A stretch of 64,000 nt of DNA from NCBI GenBank assembly GCA_013359125.1, contig JABWCR010000013.1, forward strand, positions 47,342 to 111,341, given 5' to 3'. The notes beneath the pieces were generated by a model, which saw only the letters and a list, made by a program, of their open reading frames with translations, searched no databases and was not told the origin of the DNA. The stretch comes from Armatimonadota bacterium. GTDB taxonomy: Bacteria; Armatimonadota; Fimbriimonadia; Fimbriimonadales; GBS-DC. Position numbers and translations under genes: made by a program. Below are positions 43,471-52,796 of this stretch, piece after piece. Every line of letters begins with the position of its first letter. Position 1 is the stretch's first letter.

Positions 43471-44285
43471 CCTCCCTGCGTTACGATGCGTCGGACGGCG
43501 CGACCGGTAATCCAGCGACCGAACAGAGCCAGACCAATCGCCCAACCCCATTGATGCGCCAGCGCCATCCCCAGCTCGTTCGGCGGTATGCGGCCTAAAT
43601 AGGCGTTGAACGGCGTATCGGCCATGGCGCGGAAGGGCAGTATGGCCAGCAAACTTTGCGCCCAATCGGGAAAGAGCGCAAGGGGGATGATCAGACCGGA
43701 AAACAGGTAGCTCATGGCTACAAACAGGCGCGAGACGCCATCGCCCGCAATGGTCCAAATCAGGGTCGTCGAGATCAGCGTTGACAGCGCCGACGAGACT
43801 GCCAACGCGCCGAACAGAGCTAGGCCAAAGGCGCATCCCTCGTACCAGCCGCCGGGCGGTTTGAGGCCATAGAAACTGGCGAAGATCAGAACCGGCAAGA
43901 TGCGCAACAGGCACGGCGCAAGACGATTCGAGACCGACCGAGCCAGCCAAAACGAGTGAAGATTGAGCGGTTTGACCAGATCGAACACCACGCCCCCCGT
44001 CATGATGCCATTCCGCAAATCGGCATCGATCGTATAGGGTTGCAGGGCGAACAGCGCCTGACCCAGCCAAATATAAGTGATGGTCTGCTCCAAGGTTAGC
44101 GGCTGATCGCCAACGCTCGATCGATAGAACGCCTCGAATATCATGATGCGGATCAGCCCAAAGACAATCTGGGTAAACGCGCCTGCCGCAGCCGCCGTGC
44201 GATATTGCAACAGCGACAAAAAACGCGCCCGGGCGATGGCCCAGAAGGCGGTCAACGGTCGGCCGAGTAGATTTGTCCGATCCAT
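43467..44285 (-). CDS. ABC-2 type permease
   Basis: 272 residues with six membrane helices. RNGIMTGGVVFDLVKPLNLHSFWLAR is the loop motif of this group (family form R-x-G-x(3)-x-L-L-x-P). Its start overlaps the ATPase gene by 34 nt. It forms a heteromeric permease with the 42679 product. Confidence 0.85.
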   Translation of the reverse strand: MDRTNLLGRPLTAFWAIARARFLSLLQYRTAAAAGAFTQIVFGLIRIMIFEAFYRSSVGDQPLTLEQTITYIWLGQALFALQPYTIDADLRNGIMTGGVVFDLVKPLNLHSFWLARSVSNRLAPCLLRILPVLIFASFYGLKPPGGWYEGCAFGLALFGALAVSSALSTLISTTLIWTIAGDGVSRLFVAMSYLFSGLIIPLALFPDWAQSLLAILPFRAMADTPFNAYLGRIPPNELGMALAHQWGWAIGLALFGRWITGRAVRRIVTQGG

Positions 44286-45232
44286 TGTTCGATTGGAGGA
44301 TTCTGCACAAAGAGGTCCGCGACCGGGTAGCGCGCGGCGGCTTGGGCAATCAGACTCGCAGTCGGAGTCTTGGCAGGATCGTAGCGAAAACTGGCTCGTA
44401 GTCCGTTCCGTTCGAGCAGCTCTGCACCGTCCAACGCCGGGTCGCCGTCCAAATGCTCAAAGTCGATAGTCAACCATCGCTCGGGCGCAAGCCGCTGGCG
44501 CAAGCCTTCTAATGTCCCGTCCCAAGCGATCTGGCCGTTCGCGATGACCAGCGCCCGGTTGCAAAGGGCTTCTGCGTCGTCCAAATCGTGCGTGGTCAGG
44601 ATAACCGTAACGCCGTCTTTCTGGTTAAGTGCCTTGATAAACTGCCTAACTGCAAGCTTTGCCGGCGCGTCCAAGCCGATCGTTGGCTCGTCTAAAAAAA
44701 GAATAGAAGGCGAGTGAACGAGCGCGGCGGCCAGGTCGCACCGCATTCGTTGGCCCAGGCTCAATTGCCGGGCCGGCACGTCTAACAAGGCCGACAAGCC
44801 GAGCAGATCGGTCAAGTCGTTCAGCCTCGTTCGGTAAGCAGTCTGATCGACGCTATAGATAACCCGAAGCAGATCGAGCGATTCGATCACCGGCAAATCC
44901 CACCACAGTTGGGTGCGCTGGCCGAACACCGCGCCAATCCGGCCAACGTGTGCGATCCGATCGAGCCAGGGAGTGCGGCCGTCCACCGTGCATTCGCCCG
45001 AATCGGGCGTCAGGATGCCGCTCAAAATCTTGACCGTGGTCGATTTGCCTGCGCCGTTCGGCCCGATATAGGCGGTCAGTTCGCCCGATTCGATCTCAAA
45101 ATCGATCCCGTCCAGCGCATGGACCGTCTCGTATCGCCGAGCGAACAGACCCTTGGCCGTAGCCAAGAATCCGGCCTCGCGAACGGGAGTGCGAAACGTC
45201 TTTCGAAGCCCTCGAACGACGATCTTGGCCAA
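44252..45232 (-). CDS. ABC transporter ATPase
   Basis: 326 residues. Walker A GPNGAGKST, an FGQRTQLWWDLPVIESL Q-loop typical for the ABC-2 group with two DUF990-like permeases, signature LSLGQRMRCDLAAALVH, Walker B ILFLDEPTIGLDAP and H-loop LTTHDLDDAEAL. First gene of the three. It begins 7 nt downstream of the herA-like gene on the same strand, so herA and the exporter may be one transcript. Confidence 0.93.
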   Translation of the reverse strand: MAKIVVRGLRKTFRTPVREAGFLATAKGLFARRYETVHALDGIDFEIESGELTAYIGPNGAGKSTTVKILSGILTPDSGECTVDGRTPWLDRIAHVGRIGAVFGQRTQLWWDLPVIESLDLLRVIYSVDQTAYRTRLNDLTDLLGLSALLDVPARQLSLGQRMRCDLAAALVHSPSILFLDEPTIGLDAPAKLAVRQFIKALNQKDGVTVILTTHDLDDAEALCNRALVIANGQIAWDGTLEGLRQRLAPERWLTIDFEHLDGDPALDGAELLERNGLRASFRYDPAKTPTASLIAQAAARYPVADLFVQNPPIEQWIGQIYSADR

Positions 45233-45239
45233 ATGAGGG

Positions 45240-46679
45240 CTACCGGCCTTTGAAAATCGAACCCAAAATCCCGCGCATCACTTGGCGGCCCAATTGGCTG
45301 CTGGCCGAACGGATGATGCTCTTGGCCGCCGCTTCGAACAGACTGTCCGACCGACTTCCGGCGGGAGCGCGCGCAGGCGTAGGAGCAGGCGGCGCCATAG
45401 CAGCGGCCTGTTGAGCCCGGCGGAGCAGCGCCTCGTGAGCCGAATCCCGGTCGATGGCCTGTCCGTACTGCAATCCAAGTGGCGATGACGCCACGATCCG
45501 CGCGCGTTCTTCCACGGTCGCCGGCCCCAATCGAGACGAAGGCGGGCGCACCATCGTCCGTTGCACCATGCTCGGTACGCCTTTTTCTTGCAACGTGGAG
45601 ACCAGCGCCTCGCCGACGCCCAACTCGGTGATAGCCTGCTCGGTATCGAACGCCGGGTTGGCACGGAACGAGCTGGCGGCGGCGCGCACGGCCTTCTGCT
45701 CGCCCGGCGTATAGGCGCGCAAAGCGTGCTGAAACCGGTTGCCCAACTGCGCCAGTACCGATTCGGGCACGTCGGCCGGGTTTTGGGTAATAAAAAAGAC
45801 CCCGACCCCCTTCGACCGGATCAGTTTGACCACCTGTTCCACCTTGTCCACCAAGGCCTTGGGCGCGTCGGAAAAGAGCAGGTGCGCTTCGTCGAAAAAG
45901 AAGACCAACCGTGGCTTGTCCAAGTCGCCCACTTCGGGCATTTCTTCAAAAAGCTCGCTCAGCAGCCACAAGAGAAACGTCGAATAAAGCCTGGGATTCT
46001 GCATCAGCCGATCGGCCGCCAGCACGTTCACCACGCCCTTGCCGTCCGGCGTTGTGCGGATCAGATCGGCAATGTTCAGCGCCGGTTCGCCAAAGAAGCT
46101 CTCGGCGCCTTGCTGCTCCATCACCAGCAGCTGCCTTTGAATGGCGCCCACCGTCGCGCTGGAGACGTTGCCATAGGTGGTCTTGAGCGTCGCCGCGTTC
46201 TCGCCCACAAAGGTCAGCATCGAGCGCAGATCGTTCAGATCGAGCAACAGCAAACCCTCGTCGTCGGCCAGTTTGAACGTCAAGTTCAGCACGCCCTCTT
46301 GCGTGTCGTTCAGGCCCATCAATCGGCTCAGCAACAGCGGCCCCATCTCGCTGATGGTGGCGCGCACGGGATGTCCCTGCAGGCCGAACAGATCCCAAAA
46401 CACGGTGGGCGCCGAGCCGTAAACATAGGGGCTGGGACCGGTCTTTTGCGCGCGATCTTCAAACTTGGGATTGGGCGCGCCGGGTTGACTAATGCCGCTC
46501 AGATCGCCCTTAATATCGGCTACGAACGAAGGCACGCCGATATCGCTGAGGCTTTGCGCGACGATTTGGAGCGTAACAGTCTTTCCGGTACCGGTGGCTC
46601 CGGCGATCAGGCCGTGGCGATTGGTATATTTGGGTTCAAGATAGACGGGCGCATCGCCCTGACCGATGAGGATGGACAT
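45240..46679 (-). CDS. HerA-like ATPase (DUF853 family)
   Basis: 479 residues. P-loop GLIAGATGTGKTVTLQ, Walker B PRLVFFFDEAHLLF and sensor FFITQNPADVPESVLAQLGN are those of the HerA/FtsK-superfamily group known as DUF853 (E. coli YjgR-like). It is probably a hexameric DNA-associated motor, but no target is known. TAGAAT (46686-46691) is 6 nt before the ATG, so it may be leaderless. A terminator-like hairpin lies just upstream (46702-46746). Confidence 0.9.
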   Translation of the reverse strand: MSILIGQGDAPVYLEPKYTNRHGLIAGATGTGKTVTLQIVAQSLSDIGVPSFVADIKGDLSGISQPGAPNPKFEDRAQKTGPSPYVYGSAPTVFWDLFGLQGHPVRATISEMGPLLLSRLMGLNDTQEGVLNLTFKLADDEGLLLLDLNDLRSMLTFVGENAATLKTTYGNVSSATVGAIQRQLLVMEQQGAESFFGEPALNIADLIRTTPDGKGVVNVLAADRLMQNPRLYSTFLLWLLSELFEEMPEVGDLDKPRLVFFFDEAHLLFSDAPKALVDKVEQVVKLIRSKGVGVFFITQNPADVPESVLAQLGNRFQHALRAYTPGEQKAVRAAASSFRANPAFDTEQAITELGVGEALVSTLQEKGVPSMVQRTMVRPPSSRLGPATVEERARIVASSPLGLQYGQAIDRDSAHEALLRRAQQAAAMAPPAPTPARAPAGSRSDSLFEAAAKSIIRSASSQLGRQVMRGILGSIFKGR

Positions 46680-46685
46680 GGCGCC

Positions 46686-46691
46686 ATTCTA
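46686..46691 (-). promoter_or_regulatory. Possible -10 box of the herA-like gene
   Basis: TAGAAT on the minus strand, 6 nt before the ATG. The -35 is poor. Alternatively transcription comes from a TATACT box at 46817-46822 through the terminator-like hairpin. Confidence 0.35.
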
Positions 46692-46701
46692 CCTGTTGGA
46701 G

Positions 46702-46746
46702 AAAAAAGCAGAAGCAAGACGCCCCCCCCGGGGATCCTGCTTCTGC
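46702..46746 (-). terminator. Terminator-like hairpin upstream of the herA-like gene
   Basis: On the minus strand GCAGAAGCA / TGCTTCTGC (9 bp) is followed by six T. The loop is GC-rich and includes GGATCC and a run of eight G. A TATACT box at 46817-46822 could start a leader of about 110 nt that reaches this hairpin, and a GGTTCCA/TGGAACC hairpin lies in between. Either it ends an upstream transcript or it attenuates the herA-like gene. Confidence 0.6.
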
Positions 46747-46860
46747 AGTTAATCTCGGTTCCAAAGTGGAACCTTAGGAGGGCATCGACCACGGAACGGT
46801 AAGCCGATGCACGAATAGTATACGCGAAATTGCGCTGGATTTTTGGTCGAGCGTTTGGCG

Positions 46861-47050
46861 TTGAGCGTTATGGCGTTGAGCTTTTGGCGTTGTGCGTTTT
46901 GGCGGTGGAGGTTGATGGCGTTGTGCGTTTTGGCGGTGGAGGTTGATGGCGTTGTGCGTTTTGGCGGTGGAGGTTGATGGCGTGCGTTTTGGCGGTGGAG
47001 GTTGATGGCGTTGGGCTTTTGGCGGTGGAGGTTGGCGGTGGGGGTTGATG
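46861..47050. repeat. 31-bp minisatellite
   Basis: Units with TGCGTTTTGGCGGTGGAGGTTG start at 46891, 46922 and 46953 (31-bp period) and continue with shortened units near 46982 and 47011. The shorter word TGGCGTTGAGC precedes them. No unit encodes a believable protein. This, the 47067 repeat and the terminator fill the 498 bp between the herA-like gene and the restriction-enzyme remnant; I see no gene in it. Confidence 0.85.
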
Positions 47051-47066
47051 GCGTTGACGCAAGCGA

Positions 47067-47114
47067 CCAGATGCCCTCGCTTCCAGATGCCCTCGCTTCC
47101 AGATGCCCTCGCTT
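47067..47114. repeat. Three copies of a 16-bp repeat
   Basis: CCAGATGCCCTCGCTT is repeated exactly three times head to tail, 63 nt before the restriction-enzyme remnant. Confidence 0.9.
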
Positions 47115-47177
47115 TATGTCGCGCCTTGATCGCCCCGAGTGCAGGATTCTGCCGCCATATGTCTAAATGACTGCTGA

Positions 47178-49340
47178 ATGCCAAGAGCGACGCCTAACCG
47201 GTACGGGGAGCTACTGCTCCCGCCAGTTCAAACCATAAGCATGGAAAGCCAGCTCGAAGGGCAACTGACAGAGAAACTCAGAGTGCTCGAGTACGAGGTC
47301 CGCGAGGACTTTCAGTTGACGCTCCACGTCCAGGACGAAGTGCGAATCACCCACCCAACCGGGAACATCTTCCTGACCAACATCCACCGGGTATTCGCGG
47401 GCAACGAGGCCCTGCCCTCGCTCGAAGACGACAACCTGATGGACTACTTCCTAGGGTCAAAGCCAGTTGGCAAGACGACCGACAGCAAGATCGACCTCGG
47501 CGTCATCGTGCGCGACATCGAGGAACTCGCCGTCCTCAATGACGAGGCGCACCATATCCACGACAAGAAGCTGGCCTGGTTCAAATGCATCCAGGACATC
47601 GATAATCAACTCCGACAGCGAGATAGCCGACTGGCGTTCCAGGTCGATGTGACGGCAACACCGCGCCACAACAACGGAGCGATCTTCGTGCAGACGGTTT
47701 GCGACTACCCATTGGTAGAGGCGATCCAGCAGAACGTCGTCAAGCACCCAGTTATCCCTGACGAGGCTTCGCTGTCGAAGCTCCACGAGCAGAACAGCTC
47801 GAAGTTCACGGAGCGGTATGCGGACTACCTCAATCTGGGGGTGGTGGAGTGGCGACAAGCATCTGAGCTTCATGCGGCGCAAGGCAAGAAGGCGATTTTG
47901 TTCGTAATGACGGACGACACTCGAAACTGCGATGAGGTTGCGGAGTATCTCCAGGACTTCCCCGACTTAGCGGGAAAGGTGCTGACGATCCACACGAAGG
48001 ATAATGGAGAGATCAGCGAAGCGGCGTCCGCGAAGAATAAAGAGGAGCTTAAACGACTGCGCGACGCCGCGAACGACATCGATTCGGGCGCGAGCGAATA
48101 TCGTGCGATCGTGTCGGTGCTCATGCTGAAGGAAGGGTGGGACGTACGGAACGTGACCACGATCGTGGGCCTGCGGAGTTACTCGGCCAAGAGCAACATT
48201 CTGCCCGAACAGACGCTTGGCCGCGGGCTTCGGAAGATGTACTTGGGGCTTGGCCGCGAGGAGGTGAGCGTGCTCGGCACGCCGGCGTTCATGGACTTCG
48301 TCAAGTCCATCCAGGCGGAGGGCGTGACTTTAGAGCGACGCCCCATGGGAGGCGGCACGCCGAGGCCAGACATCCTCGTCCAAGTCGATACCGAGAACCC
48401 GGACAAGGATCTGGACGCGCTCGACATCGAGGTGCCGATTCTCACGCCTCGGTTTGCCCGTGAGTACAAGCGGATATCCGACCTCGATCCGGCGAAGATT
48501 TTGCAACAGCCGGTGATGCTGCAACAGTACTCCGATGAGGATTTACGGAAGATTCGGTTCGAGTACATCGTGGACGGCGAAACGTCGCACGAAACGGAGT
48601 TCGATGAGACGCGAGTTGCCGATGGGACTCGGGTCGTCGGTTTCTTCGCCCGGACGGTCATGAAGGACCTGCACCTCGTCAGTGGCTACGATTTGTTGTA
48701 CGGCAAGGTTAAAGAGATGATTCAAGACCACGCCTTTGGAGAGCTGGTGGACATTCAGGACAGGTCGGTGATCAAGACCCTCAGCGAACCTGCGATAACG
48801 AAGACGATCATGGAATCGCTGAAGCTGGCCGTCAATAAACTGGCGATCGTCGACCGTGGGGAGGCACGCGTGGACGGTTACATCAAACTTCGGGAGATGA
48901 GGCCGTTCCAAGCCAAGAACCAGGCGTTCCAAGTGCCGACCAAGTGCGTTTTCGACAAGGTGATTGGGGACCGGGGGTTCGAGCTGCGGTTTTCAGGGTG
49001 GCTCGACAAAAGGAGCGATGTTGTCTCGTGGGGTAAGAACTTCTTAGGGGTCGGGTTCAAACTCGACTACGTGAACTCGCAAGGGCAGTTGACCAATTAC
49101 ATCCCTGATTTCTTCGTGAAGCTGACTGACGGCAAGCGGTATATCGTCGAAACAAAGGGCTTGGAGGAGCTCGATTTGCCGCTCAAAATGCAGCGCCTTA
49201 AGCAGTGGTGCGACGATGTGAATGCGTCGCAAGATTCCGCGATATGGGACTATGTTTACGTCGATCAAACGAGCTTCGAGACGTACGAACCGACATCTTT
49301 CGCAGCCCTCGTGCGATCGTTTACTCGATTTCGCGACTAG
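47178..49340 (+). pseudogene. Type III-like restriction enzyme Res subunit, 5'-truncated
   Basis: 720 codons. The ORF has helicase motif II (LNDEAHH), motif III (VTATPR), motif VI (QTLGRGLRKM) and a C-terminal PD-(D/E)XK nuclease core (YIPDFFVKLTDGKRYIVETKG), but the Walker A segment and about 250 or more N-terminal residues of the family are missing. About 45 unrelated residues precede the first family-like stretch (LHVQDEVRITHPTGNIFLTN). No methylase gene is adjacent. The DNA upstream is minisatellite. It is likely a remnant, though it has stayed open over its whole length. Confidence 0.78.
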
Positions 49341-49348
49341 CATCGATC

Positions 49349-49450
49349 ATGACCGAGCAGGCGAAGAAACTCGATGCCCTCAAGACCCACAAACAGGGCC
49401 TTATGCAAGGCCTGTTTCCCGTACCCAGCAAGGTAGCGGAGCGGGCGTGA
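49349..49450 (+). pseudogene. hsdS: C-terminal fragment of a type I restriction specificity subunit
   Basis: 33 codons. EQAKKLDALKTHKQGLMQGLFP closely resembles the conserved end of HsdS proteins, which comes after the last target-recognition domain. The rest of HsdS is absent. The stop overlaps the GTG of the next gene (GTGA). The ORF may persist because it couples translation of that gene. Confidence 0.65.
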
Positions 49451-50103
49451 GGAACGAACAACGCATGGCGAGCAGTCCCGAGCGTCTGGCGTATTGGTAC
49501 CTGCGTCTCAACGGGTTCCTGACGATTGAGAACTTCGTGGTACATCCCGACACGGGCGCAAATCAGAGAACAGATGTCGATTTGCTAGCCGTCCGATTCC
49601 GGCATCGGGCCGAAAACCTGATGGAGCACATGGTCGATGATCTGGAATGCTGCCTTTGCGACGCCTATGCGAATGTAGTCATCGCGGAGGTGAAGAGGGG
49701 CGTGTGCGCGCTGAACGGCCCCTGGACGCGTAAGGACGACGGGAACATCCATCGCGTCCTGGCGGCAATCGGTTGCCTGGACCAGGACAAGATCGCGGCT
49801 GCGGCTGACGCGCTTTATGAGGAGGGCGCCTACCGGGGCGAGATTGTTCAGCTGAGGCTCATGGCTTTTGGAAACCAGGAAGGAAAACTGCCAATTCCTG
49901 CAACGCAGATCCTATTCGACCATATGATACAATTCATTTGGGAGCGGTTCAAAGCCTACGATCGCCAGAAGCGTGCCATTGGGAACTGGGCGGACGACGG
50001 CCAGGCGCTTCGCCGCATCTTCGACGAGAACCGGCGCACCCAGGCCAGATTCGCCAACGCCGTGAGGCAGTGCTTCGGCCTCCCCGAGGCAGTTGAGCAG
50101 TGA
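49447..50103 (+). CDS. PD-(D/E)XK-like protein downstream of the hsdS fragment
   Basis: 218 residues from GTG 49447, overlapping the preceding stop. SPERLAYWYLRLNGFLTIENF, then RTDVDLLAVRF and, about 50 residues on, NVVIAEVKRGV give the D ... E-x-K order of a nuclease-like fold. The C-terminal half (about 120-218) is helical and charged. I do not know a named family. The neighbours suggest an accessory or effector protein of a restriction locus. An upstream ATG would place it inside the restriction-enzyme gene. Confidence 0.7.
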   Translation: MRNEQRMASSPERLAYWYLRLNGFLTIENFVVHPDTGANQRTDVDLLAVRFRHRAENLMEHMVDDLECCLCDAYANVVIAEVKRGVCALNGPWTRKDDGNIHRVLAAIGCLDQDKIAAAADALYEEGAYRGEIVQLRLMAFGNQEGKLPIPATQILFDHMIQFIWERFKAYDRQKRAIGNWADDGQALRRIFDENRRTQARFANAVRQCFGLPEAVEQ

Positions 50104-50207
50104 GCCATCCGACTCCGGGCCAATTTCAGCGTGCAAACCGTATCCTCTGGTCCCCGTGTTCCCGCATCGCGGTGCTTACAAAGCGGGCGGATGAGGCCCT
50201 CTTGCCC

Positions 50208-52796
50208 CTACCCCTCCATCCTAAACTCCCACTCTCCATCTCGATAATCCACCACAACAGTAGAGTTCTCTAGAATCTCCCTTGAGAGCAGCTTCTGGGC
50301 CAAGGGGTTGAGGATGTGGGCGTCGATCGCGCGTTTGAGCGGGCGGGCGCCGTAGATTTGGTCCATGCCGGCGTTGGCCAGTTCTTCCAGGGCGGCGTCC
50401 TGGACGACCAGAGCGATGCCGCGGGTCTTGAGGCGATCTTGAACGCGCTTCAGTTGGATGCGGACGATCTCCTTCATTTGGGGCCGCGATAGGTGGCGGA
50501 ACAGCACGATGTCGTCGATTCGGTTAAGGAACTCCGGTCTAAAGGCCGCCCGGATCGCCAGACGGACATTCGCCTCCACCTCGGCCGATTCGCCCACAGG
50601 CCCCTCGGCGTAGAATTCTGAGCCGATGTTGCTGGTCATAATGATCACTGTATTCCGAAAGTCCACCGTGCGGCCTTGTCCGTCGGTCAATCGGCCTTCG
50701 TCCAGCACTTGCAGCAGCACGTTCAGCGCATCCGGGTGCGCCTTTTCGACCTCGTCCAGCAAGATGACGCAGTAGGGGCGTCGGCGCACGGCTTCGGTCA
50801 GCTGGCCGCCTTCTTCGTATCCGATATAGCCTGGAGGCGCGCCGATCAGCCTCGACACTGTATGCTTTTCCATGTATTCGCTCATGTCGATGCGCGTCAT
50901 GTTGCGCTCGTCGTCGAACAGGAACTCGGCCAGGGCGCGCGCCAGTTCGGTTTTGCCCACGCCGGTGGGGCCCACGAACATAAAGGCGCCGATCGGTCGG
51001 TTGGGGTCTCCCAGTCCGCTGCGGGCTCGGCGCACGGCTTCGCTGACGGCTCGCACGGCCTCTTCTTGCCCCACCACGCGCTCGCTCAGGCGCTTCTCCA
51101 TCTCGACCAGTTTCATGGTCTCGGTTTCTTTCAGCCGTTTGACGGGGATGCCGGTCCATTTAGCGACCACCTCGGCGATGTCGTCGGCGTCCACCTCTTC
51201 CTTCAGAAGTTGCACATCGATCTGCACTTGGTTCAGCCGTTCTTGCTGGGCTTCTAGTTGCTTTTGCAGGTCGGGCAGCTCGCCGTGTCTTATCCGGCTG
51301 GCGGCGGCATAATCGTGCTCGCGCTCGGCGCGCTGTTCTTCCAGCCTCAGTTCTTCTATGCGGCGTTTGGCCTCGCGGATTTCTTGAATAATCTCTTTTT
51401 CTTGTTGCCAATGGGCGGTCAGGCGAGACTTTTCCTGGTTCAGGTTGGCCAGTTCGGCCTCTAGTTTGTCCAATTGCTGTCGAGCGCCTTCCGATTCTTC
51501 TCTTTTCAGCGCTTCTCGTTCGATTTCGGCTCGGCGGATGCTGCGTTCTAATTCGTCGATTTCGGTCGGCATGGAATCGATTTCCATGCGCAGCCGGGCG
51601 GCGGCTTCGTCGATCAGGTCGATGGCTTTGTCGGGCAAGAATCGGTCGCCAATATATCGGGAAGAGAGCTGGGCGGCGGCCATTATCGCCGAATCGTTGA
51701 TGCGGACGCCGTGGTGCACCTCGTACCGCTCTTTAAGGCCTCGCAGGATGGCGATAGCGTCCTCGACGCTCGGTTCGGCCACGTAGACGGTCTGGAAGCG
51801 GCGCTCCAGGGCGGGGTCTTTCTCAATGTGCTTTCGGTATTCGTCGAGCGTGGTGGCGCCGATGCAGCGAAGTTCGCCCCGCGCCAGCATCGGTTTCAGC
51901 ATGTTGGCGGCATCCATGGCGCCTTCGGCCGCGCCCGCGCCCACGATGGTGTGCAGTTCGTCGATGAATAGCACGATTTGACCGGCCGAATCGGCCACCT
52001 CTTTCAGCACGGCTTTTAGTCGCTCTTCGAACTCGCCGCGGTATTTGGCGCCGGCCAGCATCGCGCCCATGTCCAGCTGCAGCACGCGCTTGTCCTTTAG
52101 CGAATCGGGCGCGTCTCCCAGGGCGATGCGCTGCGCCAAACCCTCGACGATGGCGGTCTTTCCGACGCCGGGCTCGCCGATCAGCACCGGGTTGTTCTTG
52201 GTGCGTCGCGATAGCACATGGATCACGCGGCGGATTTCGTCGTCTCGTCCGATGACGGGGTCGATTTTGCCTTGCCGGGCGCGTTCGGTCAGGTCGATGC
52301 TGTACTTTTCCAGCGCTTGATACTTGGATTCAGCCTGTTGATCGGTTACTTTTGCGCCGCCGCGAAGCTCTTGGACGGCTTGTTTCAAGGTTGTTGGCGA
52401 GGCGCCTTTTTGATTGAGAAGACGTCCTGCCAGGCTGCCTTGATCGTGCGAAAGACCGAGCAATAGAAGTTCGGCGCTCACGTATTCGTCGCCCAGCGAC
52501 CGGGATTCGTCGAACGCGGTCTGGATGGCTTTGGTCAGGCGAGCCGTCATCTGAGCGCCGGGCTGTCCGCCATAGGCTTTGGGGCGCGAATCGAGCTCAC
52601 GGTTGACTTCTTGCAGGATTTCGTCCGGCTTGGCGCCTAGTTTTGAAAGCAGAACCGGTGCAACGCCCTCGGTTTGCGTCAGGAGCGCCGCTAAAAGGTG
52701 CTCGCTATCCACGGCGGGGTGCGCTCGGTCGGCGGCCAGCTGTTGGGCTTCTTGCAACGCTTCTCCGGCTTTAACGGTCATTCGGTCTAATCGCAT
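50208..52796 (-). CDS. clpB: ClpB protein disaggregase
   Basis: 862 residues, the full ClpB length. Clp_N repeats (1-140), AAA1 with [16 protein letters not shown], the long coiled-coil middle domain (about 400-520) that separates ClpB from ClpA/ClpC, AAA2 with [17 protein letters not shown], and a C-terminal small domain. It frees proteins from aggregates with DnaK. GGAGAAGG precedes the ATG, which overlaps the rluD end by 10 nt. A -10 box and a HAIR-like operator lie inside the rluD 3' end. Confidence 0.97.
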   Translation of the reverse strand: MRLDRMTVKAGEALQEAQQLAADRAHPAVDSEHLLAALLTQTEGVAPVLLSKLGAKPDEILQEVNRELDSRPKAYGGQPGAQMTARLTKAIQTAFDESRSLGDEYVSAELLLLGLSHDQGSLAGRLLNQKGASPTTLKQAVQELRGGAKVTDQQAESKYQALEKYSIDLTERARQGKIDPVIGRDDEIRRVIHVLSRRTKNNPVLIGEPGVGKTAIVEGLAQRIALGDAPDSLKDKRVLQLDMGAMLAGAKYRGEFEERLKAVLKEVADSAGQIVLFIDELHTIVGAGAAEGAMDAANMLKPMLARGELRCIGATTLDEYRKHIEKDPALERRFQTVYVAEPSVEDAIAILRGLKERYEVHHGVRINDSAIMAAAQLSSRYIGDRFLPDKAIDLIDEAAARLRMEIDSMPTEIDELERSIRRAEIEREALKREESEGARQQLDKLEAELANLNQEKSRLTAHWQQEKEIIQEIREAKRRIEELRLEEQRAEREHDYAAASRIRHGELPDLQKQLEAQQERLNQVQIDVQLLKEEVDADDIAEVVAKWTGIPVKRLKETETMKLVEMEKRLSERVVGQEEAVRAVSEAVRRARSGLGDPNRPIGAFMFVGPTGVGKTELARALAEFLFDDERNMTRIDMSEYMEKHTVSRLIGAPPGYIGYEEGGQLTEAVRRRPYCVILLDEVEKAHPDALNVLLQVLDEGRLTDGQGRTVDFRNTVIIMTSNIGSEFYAEGPVGESAEVEANVRLAIRAAFRPEFLNRIDDIVLFRHLSRPQMKEIVRIQLKRVQDRLKTRGIALVVQDAALEELANAGMDQIYGARPLKRAIDAHILNPLAQKLLSREILENSTVVVDYRDGEWEFRMEG

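Noticed and set aside
45561..46802. 413-codon ORF antisense to the herA-like gene
   Set aside because: It mirrors the codon bias of the intact HerA-like gene and shows no family motif.
46774..47184. 136-codon ORF (HQPPPPKRT-type repeats) on the minus strand
   Set aside because: It is the translation of the 31-bp minisatellite.
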